Positions 48,236 through 55,716 of a stretch of 64,000 bases of DNA are shown piece by piece. Origin of the DNA: Xenophilus azovorans DSM 13620 (GTDB lineage Bacteria > Pseudomonadota > Gammaproteobacteria > Burkholderiales > Burkholderiaceae_C); the NCBI RefSeq assembly GCF_000745855.1, contig NZ_JQKD01000023.1, forward strand, positions 36,445 to 100,444, read 5' to 3'. Below the pieces are notes generated by a model. It was not told where the DNA came from. It searched no databases and was given only the letters and a program-made list of their open reading frames with translations. The position numbers and the translations under genes were made by a program. Within the stretch, counting starts at the first letter, position 1; every line of letters begins with the position of its first letter.

Positions 48236-50659
48236 ATGCCCGACCACCGCCGCGCCTCCGGGCCTGACTCCCCCGACCGCCCCCCCTCTGCCCGCAAGGC
48301 CGCGCCGCCGAAGCAGCCCCGCTGGCTGCGGTGGCTGCTCAAGGGCCTGGCCTGGCTGTTCGGCCTGGTGGCAGCCGGGGCCCTGTCGATCCTCTTCATT
48401 GCCGCCGTGGCGCTGGCGGTGGCCTACCCCAACCTGCCCGACGTCTCGGACCTGGCGGACTACCGCCCCAAGCTGCCGCTGCGGGTGTTCTCGTCCGACG
48501 GCGTGCTGATCGGCGAGTTCGGCGAGGAGCGGCGCAACCTCACGCCGATCTCGACCGTGCCCAAGGTCATGAAGGACGCGATCCTGGCCGCGGAGGACGC
48601 GCGCTTCTATTCGCACGGCGGCGTGGACTACAAGGGCATGATGCGCGCCGCCCTGGCCAACCTGAACCGCATCAAGAGCCAGGGCGCCTCCACCATCTCC
48701 ATGCAGGTGGCGCGCAACGTCTACCTGAGCTCCGAGAAGACGCTCACGCGCAAGATCTACGAGATCCTGCTGACCTTCAAGCTGGAGCACCAGCTCAGCA
48801 AGGACCAGATCCTGGAGATCTACGTCAACCAGATCTACCTGGGCAACCGGGCCTACGGCTTCGCCGCCGCCGCCGAGGCCTACTTCGGCAAGCCGCTGCA
48901 GGACCTGAGCATCGCCCAGGCCGCAATGCTGGCCGGCCTGCCCAAGGCACCGGGCGCCAACAACCCGGTGAACAACCCGGCCCGGGCCCGCGGGCGCCAG
49001 CTCTACGTCATCGACCGCATGGTGGAGGCCGGCTTCATCACCGAGCAGCAGGCCGAGGTGGCGCGCAAGGAGCAACTGCACCTGCGCGACGGCCAGGCAC
49101 CCGACCGCCTGCACGCCGAGTACGTGGCCGAGACGGTGCGCCAGCTGATGTACGCCCAGTACGGCGACAGCACCTACACGCGCGGCCTGAAGGTCTACAC
49201 CTCCATCGTGGCGGCCGACCAGCAGGCCGCCTACACCGCGCTGCGCAAGGGCATCATGGACTACGAGCGCCGCCAGTACTACCGCGGCCCCGAGAAGTTC
49301 ATCGACCTGCCGGCCGACCCGAAGGACCTGGACGAGGCGGTGGACGACGTGCTGGCCGAGCATCCGGACAACGGCGACGTGATGTCGGCCGTCGTGCTCT
49401 CGGCCAGCCCGAAGGAGATCACGGCGGTGCGCGCCAGCGGCGAGAACGTGCACATCACCGGCGAGGGGCTGAAGCCGGCGCAGTCGGGCCTGTCGCCCAA
49501 GGCGCCGCCGAACATCCGCATCCGCCCCGGCGCGGTGATCCGGGTGGCCAGAACGCCCAAGAACACCTGGGAGATCACCCAGCTGCCCGAGGTCGAGGGC
49601 GCCTTCGTCGCGATGGACCCGCGCGACGGCGCGATCAAGGCACTGGTGGGCGGCTTCGACTTCGGCCAGAACAAGTTCAACCACGTCACGCAGGCGTGGC
49701 GCCAGCCGGGCTCCAGCTTCAAGCCCTTCATCTACTCGGCGTCGCTCGAAAAGGGCTTCATGCCCAGCACGGTGATCAACGACGGTCCGCTGTTCTTCGA
49801 TGCCGGCACCACCGGCGGCCAGCCCTGGGAGCCGAAGAACTACGACGGCAACTTCGAGGGCCCGATGTCGATGCGCCGGGCGCTGATGCGGTCGAAGAAC
49901 ATGGTGTCGATCCGCATCCTCCAGTCGGTCGGCACGCGCTATGCGCAGGACTGGATCGGCAACTTCGGCTTCGAGCGCGAGAAGCATCCGGCCTACCTGC
50001 CGATGGCCCTGGGCGCCGGCTCTGTCACGCCGATGCAGATGGCGGTGGCGTACTCGGTCTTCGCCAACGGCGGCTACCGGGTCAATCCGTACCTCATCAC
50101 CAAGGTCACCGACCACAAGGACAAGGTGCTGGTGGACGTGCAGCCGCCGCTGCTGAACGAGTCGATGCGCGCCATCCCGCAGCGCAACGCCTTCATCATG
50201 GACAGCCTGCTGCAGTCGGTGGCCAGCGGCGGCACCGCCGCCAAGGCCCAGGCCACGCTCAAGCGCACCGACCTGTTCGGCAAGACCGGCACCACCAACG
50301 ATTCGCTCGACGCCTGGTTCGCGGGCTTCCAGCCGACCCTGGCGGCGGTCGTATGGATGGGCTACGACACGCCGCGCAAGCTGGGCGACCGCGAGACCGG
50401 CGGCGGCCTGAGCCTGCCGGTCTGGATCAGCTTCATGCAGACGGCGCTCAAGGGCGTGCCGGTCACCGAGATCCCCGCCCCGCCGGGCGTGGTCAACGTG
50501 GGCGGCGAGTGGTACTACGACGACTACACGCCGGGCCGCGCCGTATCGACCCTGGGCGTGGAATCGCAACCGCAGACCAACGAACTCAACGGTGGCGTGC
50601 CGCCCGCCGCCGCGGGCAGCGAAGAGCGCAACCGGATACTCGACCTGTTCCGGAATTGA
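48236..50659 (+). CDS. mrcA: penicillin-binding protein 1A (bifunctional transglycosylase/transpeptidase)
   Basis: A class A PBP of 807 residues. An N-terminal Pro/Arg/Lys-rich cytoplasmic tail precedes one membrane helix (LFGLVAAGALSILFIAAVALAVAY). The glycosyltransferase domain has AILAAEDARFYSHGGVDYKG with the catalytic glutamate and QGASTISMQVARNVYLS. An OB-like insert follows. The transpeptidase has S493-x-x-K496 in PGSSFKPF, SKN in MRSKNMVSIR and the K683-T-G triad in FGKTGTTND. It is divergent from pilM, a pairing common in beta- and gammaproteobacteria. No strong ribosome site is visible before the ATG. Confidence 0.97.
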   Translation: MPDHRRASGPDSPDRPPSARKAAPPKQPRWLRWLLKGLAWLFGLVAAGALSILFIAAVALAVAYPNLPDVSDLADYRPKLPLRVFSSDGVLIGEFGEERRNLTPISTVPKVMKDAILAAEDARFYSHGGVDYKGMMRAALANLNRIKSQGASTISMQVARNVYLSSEKTLTRKIYEILLTFKLEHQLSKDQILEIYVNQIYLGNRAYGFAAAAEAYFGKPLQDLSIAQAAMLAGLPKAPGANNPVNNPARARGRQLYVIDRMVEAGFITEQQAEVARKEQLHLRDGQAPDRLHAEYVAETVRQLMYAQYGDSTYTRGLKVYTSIVAADQQAAYTALRKGIMDYERRQYYRGPEKFIDLPADPKDLDEAVDDVLAEHPDNGDVMSAVVLSASPKEITAVRASGENVHITGEGLKPAQSGLSPKAPPNIRIRPGAVIRVARTPKNTWEITQLPEVEGAFVAMDPRDGAIKALVGGFDFGQNKFNHVTQAWRQPGSSFKPFIYSASLEKGFMPSTVINDGPLFFDAGTTGGQPWEPKNYDGNFEGPMSMRRALMRSKNMVSIRILQSVGTRYAQDWIGNFGFEREKHPAYLPMALGAGSVTPMQMAVAYSVFANGGYRVNPYLITKVTDHKDKVLVDVQPPLLNESMRAIPQRNAFIMDSLLQSVASGGTAAKAQATLKRTDLFGKTGTTNDSLDAWFAGFQPTLAAVVWMGYDTPRKLGDRETGGGLSLPVWISFMQTALKGVPVTEIPAPPGVVNVGGEWYYDDYTPGRAVSTLGVESQPQTNELNGGVPPAAAGSEERNRILDLFRN

Positions 50660-50665
50660 GGGCGG

Positions 50666-50998
50666 TCAGGACGCGCTGAAGCGCAGCGGCAGCCCGGCCT
50701 GCAGCGAGGCCTCCCGCGAGAGGTTCTCGAACAGTTCCTCCCCGGTCTTGGTGTCGCGCCAGGCCGATCCGTCGTGGCGGTAGTGATAGCCGCCGGTGCG
50801 CGCGGCCATCCAGATCTCGTGCAGCGGCGGCTGCAGGTTGACCACCAGCTGGCTGCGGTTGGCGAAGGTCAGCGTCACCATGCCGCCGACGCGCTGGTTG
50901 TCGACATCCGCGTCGGTCGTCTCGTTGATCCGGTCGCAGTCCTGTTCGATGGCCGACAGTGCCGCCTCCGCGAGGTCCATGTATTCCAGGTCGGTCAT
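50666..50998 (-). CDS. cyaY: iron donor protein CyaY (bacterial frataxin)
   Basis: A 110-residue frataxin homologue tuning iron-sulfur cluster assembly. The first helix [25 protein letters not shown] is acidic, as required for iron binding. The beta-sheet core has [53 protein letters not shown], closely matching the family. It is convergent with mrcA (6-base gap) and divergent from lptM, with start codons only 25 bases apart. Confidence 0.97.
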   Translation of the reverse strand: MTDLEYMDLAEAALSAIEQDCDRINETTDADVDNQRVGGMVTLTFANRSQLVVNLQPPLHEIWMAARTGGYHYRHDGSAWRDTKTGEELFENLSREASLQAGLPLRFSAS

Positions 50999-51009
50999 TG
51001 ATTACTACC

Positions 51010-51015
51010 TACAAT
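51010..51015 (+). promoter_or_regulatory. candidate -10 box for lptM-lysA
   Basis: TACAAT lies 8 bases before the lptM ATG. If used, transcription starts at or within a base or two of the start codon, giving a near-leaderless mRNA. The -35 would fall in the cyaY coding region and is weak. The gap between the two divergent genes is only 25 bases. Confidence 0.35.
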
Positions 51016-51023
51016 TTTTCGAA

Positions 51024-51299
51024 ATGTTGAATCTCCAGCGAATTCTAGGAATCCGGCTTGCCCGCGCCGTGGGCGGGGTCGGCCTGCTGGCCGCCCTGTC
51101 GGCCGTGACGGCGTGCGGCCAGCGCGGCCCGCTGTACCTGCCGGCCGAGCCGGCAGCGGCGAACCGGGCCACGCTGCCCCAGGTGCTGATCCCCGCCCTG
51201 CCGCGCGGCGAAGCGGCCGGCGGGCAGGAAGACGCGCAACCCGCGGCCCCGCCCCCGACATCCGACGACAACATCGTCCTGCCGGAGACCAGGCGATGA
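51024..51299 (+). CDS. lptM: LPS translocon maturation chaperone LptM (YifL-like lipoprotein)
   Basis: A 91-residue lipoprotein starting MLNLQRILGIRLARAVGG, with the hydrophobic run and lipobox AVTAC and then GQRGPLYLP, the hallmark of LptM/YifL, which helps LptD fold and form its disulfides at the outer membrane. The rest is a Pro/Ala-rich tail. The stop overlaps the lysA start (ATGA), the usual order lptM-lysA. Confidence 0.9.
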   Translation: MLNLQRILGIRLARAVGGVGLLAALSAVTACGQRGPLYLPAEPAAANRATLPQVLIPALPRGEAAGGQEDAQPAAPPPTSDDNIVLPETRR

Positions 51300-52582
51300 G
51301 CCGCGCCGCTGCGACGGCCCTGCCCGGCCATCCGCACATCGCCTACGCCGATGGGTCGCTGCACGTCGAGCAGCGTGCGCTGGACGGACTCGCCCGCGAG
51401 CACGGCACGCCGCTGTTCGTGTACTCGGCGCAATGGATGCTCGACGCGCTTGCCGCCTACCAGCGCGGCCTGGCCGGCCGCGACGCGCTGATCTGCTATG
51501 CGATGAAGGCCAATTCCTCGCTGGGCGTACTGCGCCTGTTCGCTCAGGCCGGCTGCGGCTTCGACATCGTCTCGGGCGGCGAACTCGCGCGCGTGCTGGC
51601 AGCGGGCGCCGAGCCGGCCAGGGTGATCTTCTCCGGCGTGGGCAAGACGCGCGCCGAGATGCGCCAGGCGCTGGATGCCGGCATCGGCTGCTTCAACGTC
51701 GAGAGCGAGGCCGAGTTGGAGGTGCTCAACGCCGTGGCGCTGGAGCAGCCCGGCCGGCGCGCACCGGTGAGCGTGCGCATCAACCCCAACGTCGACCCGA
51801 AGACGCACCCCTACATCTCCACCGGGCTGAAGGGCAACAAGTTCGGCGTCGCGCACGACCGCGCGGCGGCCGTCTACCGCCACGCGGCCGCGCTGCCGGG
51901 GCTGCAGGTGGTGGGCATCGACTGCCACATCGGCTCGCAGATCACCGAGGCGGCGCCGTACCTGGACGCGCTGGAGCGCATGCTGGACCTGGTGCAGGCC
52001 ATCGAGGCCGAGGGCATCCGCCTGCACCACCTGGACTTCGGCGGCGGCCTGGGCATCGACTACAACGGCGACACCCCGCCCGCGGCCGATGCACTGTGGC
52101 GCGAACTGCTGGCGCGGCTGGACGCGCGCGGCTTCGGCGACCGCCGCATCGTCATCGAGCCCGGCCGCTCGCTGGTCGGCAACGCCGGCGTGTGCGTGAC
52201 GGAAGTGCTCTACACCAAGCCCGGCGAGGAGAAGAACTTCTGCATCGTCGATGCGGCGATGAACGACCTGCCGCGCCCGGCCATGTACCAGGCCTTCCAC
52301 CGCATCGTGCCGCTGCGCGAGGCAGCCGAGGGCCAGGCGCTGCGCTACGACGTGGTCGGCCCGGTGTGCGAGAGCGGCGACTGGATCGGCCGCGACCGCG
52401 ACCTGGCGGTGCGCGAGGGCGACCTGCTGGCCGTGCTGTCGGCCGGTGCCTACTGCATGAGCATGGCGAGCAACTACAACACCCGCCCGCGCGCGGCCGA
52501 GGTGCTGGTCCACGGCGACCGCACCACGCTGCTGCGCCGGCGCGAGACGATCGAGGACCAGTTGCGCGCCGAGCAGCTTTAG
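51296..52582 (+). CDS. lysA: diaminopimelate decarboxylase LysA
   Basis: A PLP enzyme of fold type III, 428 residues, making lysine from meso-diaminopimelate. It has ALICYAMKANSSLGVLRLFAQAGCGFDIVSGGEL with the PLP lysine in CYAMKAN, NVDPKTHPYISTGLKGNKFG, GIDCHIGSQI, LDFGGGLGIDY, EPGRSLVGNAG, and VVGPVCESGDWIG with the active cysteine, then SAGAYCMSMASNYN. The ATG at 51296 is coupled to lptM. Its 3' end overlaps the convergent msrQ by 4 bases. Confidence 0.98.
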   Translation: MSRAAATALPGHPHIAYADGSLHVEQRALDGLAREHGTPLFVYSAQWMLDALAAYQRGLAGRDALICYAMKANSSLGVLRLFAQAGCGFDIVSGGELARVLAAGAEPARVIFSGVGKTRAEMRQALDAGIGCFNVESEAELEVLNAVALEQPGRRAPVSVRINPNVDPKTHPYISTGLKGNKFGVAHDRAAAVYRHAAALPGLQVVGIDCHIGSQITEAAPYLDALERMLDLVQAIEAEGIRLHHLDFGGGLGIDYNGDTPPAADALWRELLARLDARGFGDRRIVIEPGRSLVGNAGVCVTEVLYTKPGEEKNFCIVDAAMNDLPRPAMYQAFHRIVPLREAAEGQALRYDVVGPVCESGDWIGRDRDLAVREGDLLAVLSAGAYCMSMASNYNTRPRAAEVLVHGDRTTLLRRRETIEDQLRAEQL

Positions 52583-53220
52583 CCCGACAGCGGCAGGCGT
52601 CCGTTGCGCGGGCGCTGCAGCCGGGCGCTGCGGGCGGCGTTCCAGACGCGCCAGCCCAGCAGCACGGCGACGATCGCGGCGTACACCGCCACCTCACCGA
52701 AATCATTCTTGCCGGCGCGCATCCAGAAGAAATGCAGCAGGCCCAGGCCGGCGATCAAGTACACCAGCCGGTGCAGCATCTGCCAGCGCCGCGGCCCGAG
52801 CGCCCGGATGGCGCGGTTGAACGAAGTGGCTGCCAGCGGCGTCAGCAGCACGAAGGCCGTGAAGCCGACGAGGATGAAGGGCCGCTTGCCGATGTCGCGC
52901 GCGATCTCCTCCACCTCGAAGCCCATGTCGAACCACGCATAGGCCAGCAGGTGCAGCACGACATAGAAGTACGCGAACAGGCCCAGCATGCGGCGAAAGC
53001 GCGCCAACTGCGGCGTGCGGGTGAGCGTGCGCAGTGGCGTGACGGCCAGCACGATGCAGATGAAGCGCAGCGTCCAGTCGCCGGTGGCGCGGACCAGGGC
53101 CTCCGCCGGGTTGGCGCCCAGCGCGTCGGCGAAGGCGCCATAGGCCAGCCAGGCGAAGGGCAGCAGGCAGGCCGCGAAGACCAGCGGCTTGGCGGCCGGG
53201 TGCAACAGCAGGCGTCTCAT
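52579..53220 (-). CDS. msrQ: heme-binding membrane subunit MsrQ
   Basis: A 213-residue, six-helix membrane protein of the YedZ/MsrQ family passing quinone electrons to MsrP for repair of oxidised methionine in periplasmic proteins. It shows LRFICIVLAVTPLRTLTRTPQLARFRRMLGLFAYFYVVLHLLAYAWFDMGF with a heme-ligand histidine, and LGPRRWQMLHRLVYLIAGLGLLHFFWM with the second. The ATG at 53220 gives MRRLLLHPAAKPLVF. It follows msrP by 13 bases. Confidence 0.96.
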   Translation of the reverse strand: MRRLLLHPAAKPLVFAACLLPFAWLAYGAFADALGANPAEALVRATGDWTLRFICIVLAVTPLRTLTRTPQLARFRRMLGLFAYFYVVLHLLAYAWFDMGFEVEEIARDIGKRPFILVGFTAFVLLTPLAATSFNRAIRALGPRRWQMLHRLVYLIAGLGLLHFFWMRAGKNDFGEVAVYAAIVAVLLGWRVWNAARSARLQRPRNGRLPLSG

Positions 53221-53233
53221 CGCGCCACGGCGT

Positions 53234-54220
53234 TCAGTAGTATTTCTTGAGGTCCATGCCGGCATAGAGCTGGCCGACCTGCGCCTCGTAGCCGTTGAAC
53301 AGCAGCGTCTTGCGCCGCTTGGCGAACAGGCCGCCGGGCTCGCCGATGCGCCGTTCGGTGGCCTGGCTCCAGCGCGGGTGGTCCACGTCGGGATTCACGT
53401 TGGAATAGAAGCCGTACTCGTTGGCTGCCGCCTTGTTCCAGGCGGTGCCCGGCTCCTTCTCGACGAAGCGGATCTTCACGATCGACTTGGCCGACTTGAA
53501 GCCGTACTTCCAGGGCACCACCAGGCGCACCGGCGCGCCGTTCTGGTTGGGCAGCGCCTCGCCGTACATGCCGAAGGCCAGCAGCGTCAGCGGGTGCATC
53601 GCCTCGTCCATGCGCAGGCCCTCGGTGTACGGCCAGTCGAGGATGCGCGAGCCGACGTAGGGCATGGTCTTCGGGTCGGCCAGGGTGACGAACTCGACGT
53701 ACTTCGCACTGCCCAGCGGCTCCGCCCGCCGGATGAGCTCCGACAGCGAATAGCCCACCCACGGAATCACCATCGACCAGCCCTCCACGCAGCGCAGGCG
53801 GTAGATGCGCTCCTCCTGCGCGGCGAGCCTGAGCAGTTCGTCGATGTCGTATTTGCCCGGCTTCTTCACCAGCCCCTCCACCTCCACGGTCCAGGGTCGG
53901 GTCTTCAGCGTGTGGGCGTTCTTCGCCGGGTCGGACTTGTCGGTGCCGAACTCGTAGAAGTTGTTGTAGGTCGTGGCGTCCTTGTAGTCGGTGAGCTTCT
54001 CCATCGTCTGCGCGCCGGCGACGGCGGATTTCGCGCCCTTCAGCGGCGCGGACTTGCCCTGCGCCAGCGCCTCGCGGCCCGCCCAGGAGGCCAGCGCCGC
54101 TCCGGCCGCGCCGCCGGCCAGCAGGCGCAGCAGGTCGCGGCGGCCCTCGTAGACGGCGCGCGGCGTGATCTCGCTGGCGCGGGGATGGACGAAACCGGGA
54201 TCGCGGGGACGGATCAGCAT
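53234..54220 (-). CDS. msrP: protein-methionine-sulfoxide reductase catalytic subunit MsrP
   Basis: A periplasmic molybdopterin enzyme of 328 residues. A Tat signal ([20 protein letters not shown]) is set after the conserved N-terminal [42 protein letters not shown] and [19 protein letters not shown] follow, the latter with the molybdenum-ligand cysteine. [29 protein letters not shown] is the other hallmark. The ATG at 54220 with AAAGG upstream is preferred to a TTG two codons earlier. Confidence 0.97.
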   Translation of the reverse strand: MLIRPRDPGFVHPRASEITPRAVYEGRRDLLRLLAGGAAGAALASWAGREALAQGKSAPLKGAKSAVAGAQTMEKLTDYKDATTYNNFYEFGTDKSDPAKNAHTLKTRPWTVEVEGLVKKPGKYDIDELLRLAAQEERIYRLRCVEGWSMVIPWVGYSLSELIRRAEPLGSAKYVEFVTLADPKTMPYVGSRILDWPYTEGLRMDEAMHPLTLLAFGMYGEALPNQNGAPVRLVVPWKYGFKSAKSIVKIRFVEKEPGTAWNKAAANEYGFYSNVNPDVDHPRWSQATERRIGEPGGLFAKRRKTLLFNGYEAQVGQLYAGMDLKKYY

Positions 54221-54309
54221 GCGCAACCTTTCAGGCGCCGCATCGGGCGGCGCCGGAAACCAAGAGACAACGGGAGACGCCGGTTAGTTCGGCGCCATCG
54301 CGTTCCCGG

Positions 54310-55716
54310 TTACAGCGTACCGTAGCTGTGCAGCCCCGACAGGAACATGTTCACGCCGAGGAAAGCGAAGGTCGTGACCGCCAGCCCGACCAGCGCCCAC
54401 CACGAGGCGAGGCTGCCGCGCAGCCCCTTGACCAGCCGCATGTGCAGCCAGGCCGCGTAGTTGAGCCAGACGATCAGGGCCCAGGTCTCCTTCGGGTCCC
54501 AGCTCCAGTAGCCGCCCCAGGCGTCGGCCGCCCACAGCGCGCCCAGCACGGTGGCGATGGTGAAGAAGGCGAAGCCCACCGCGATGGACTTGTACATCAC
54601 GTCGTCCAGCACCTCGAAGGCCGGCAGCCGCGCCGCGATGCGCCTGCGGCCCAGCAGGATGCCGGCCGCGATGAGCGCCGAGATGGCGGCATAGCCCACC
54701 CAGTAGCTGCCGCCCGCCTCTGCCACGCCGCGCTGACGGAAGGCGATCGGCACGAAGCACAGCGCCACGCCCAGGAGCCAGATCGGCGCCAGGCGCCACC
54801 AACGCGTCTCGTCGGCCTGCTGCTTGATGAGGTAGGCGAAGGCGACCATCGCCGCCAGCGAGAAGGTGCCGTAGCCGATGAAGTTGGCCGGCACGTGCAG
54901 CTTCATCCACCAGCTCTGCAGCGCCGGCACCAGCGGCTGGATCTCGTGCGCGCCGCGCACCAGCGTGTACCAGAGCAGGAAGCCCACCGCGGCGCTGACC
55001 ACCAGCATCACGAAGGCGCCCAGTGCGCGGGTGGCATAGCGCTCCTCGAAGTAGAGGTAGAAGGCGGTGGTCAGCCAGCAGAACAGGACGAACACCTCGT
55101 AGAGGTTGCTCACCGGGATGTGGCCGATGTCGGGGCCGATCTGGTGGCTCTCGTACCAGCGCACCATGGTGCCGATGAGCGCCATCGTCACGGCCGCCCA
55201 GGCGATGCGCGAGCCGATGCGCTCCATCGCATCGGCGAACGTGCCGCCGCCGGGCCGCCCCAAGGCGGCAGGCGCCCCCTCGGGGGGCAGCGAACCACGC
55301 GCAGCGGGGAGCGTGGGGGCCGTTTTCTCGCCGCCGAGGAAGCCCAGCCAGTAGAACACCGTGCTCATGAAGAAGAGCACGCTCATCCACAGGATGGCCG
55401 ACTGGCTGGAGAGGAAGTACTTGAGCCAGAACACCTGCTCGGCACGCGCCAGGTCGCCCTGGTAGGACGCGATGGCCAGCAGCGCGGCCGCGCCCACCAC
55501 CAGCGCCAGCACCCGCAGCGGCCGCCAGAACCAGCCCAGCCAGACCATCGCCGGGATGGCCGCCAGCAGAATCACCTTCTCGTACACGTCCATCGACGGC
55601 TGGTAGCGCGCGAAGGCGAACAGGCCCGCGGTCGTCACGATGGCGGCGAACACCCAGTCGAAGAGGCTTCGGCGGGCATACCAGCTTTCGTGGAGCGTGA
55701 GGGTGGTCGTGTTCAT
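54310..55716 (-). CDS. ccsB: cytochrome c biogenesis protein CcsB/CcsA (system II heme exporter/ligase)
   Basis: A 468-residue multi-pass membrane protein; with ResB it exports heme and ligates it to apocytochromes c. The WWD motif reads WAADAWGGYWSWDPKETWAL near residues 395-414, and conserved heme-ligand histidines lie in HIPVSNLYEVF and KLHVPANFIGYG. The start MNTTTLTLHESWYARRSLFD overlaps the resB stop by 4 bases. Residues about 132-157 (APTLPAARGSLPPEGAPAAL and following) are encoded by an in-frame copy of a dispersed repeat, in the loop after a membrane helix. The family core is otherwise intact. Confidence 0.95.
   Translation of the reverse strand: MNTTTLTLHESWYARRSLFDWVFAAIVTTAGLFAFARYQPSMDVYEKVILLAAIPAMVWLGWFWRPLRVLALVVGAAALLAIASYQGDLARAEQVFWLKYFLSSQSAILWMSVLFFMSTVFYWLGFLGGEKTAPTLPAARGSLPPEGAPAALGRPGGGTFADAMERIGSRIAWAAVTMALIGTMVRWYESHQIGPDIGHIPVSNLYEVFVLFCWLTTAFYLYFEERYATRALGAFVMLVVSAAVGFLLWYTLVRGAHEIQPLVPALQSWWMKLHVPANFIGYGTFSLAAMVAFAYLIKQQADETRWWRLAPIWLLGVALCFVPIAFRQRGVAEAGGSYWVGYAAISALIAAGILLGRRRIAARLPAFEVLDDVMYKSIAVGFAFFTIATVLGALWAADAWGGYWSWDPKETWALIVWLNYAAWLHMRLVKGLRGSLASWWALVGLAVTTFAFLGVNMFLSGLHSYGTL
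55246..55321. repeat. dispersed palindromic repeat, copy 3, inside ccsB
   Basis: This copy reads CCGGGCCGCCCCAAGG, then the inner palindrome CCCCCTCGGGGGG, then GCAGCGAACCACG and GAGCGTGGGGGCC. It is in frame in ccsB and contributes about 25 low-complexity residues. It is the closest match to the copy near 58000. Confidence 0.8.

Noticed and set aside
48206..50569. Long minus-strand and second plus-strand frames over mrcA
   Set aside because: The mrcA frame carries all transglycosylase and transpeptidase motifs. The others are low-complexity shadows.
54234..54254. Hairpin GGCGCCG / CGGCGCC between ccsB and msrP as a terminator
   Set aside because: The stem is perfect but no T-run follows in either direction, and such GC palindromes are expected by chance in this composition.
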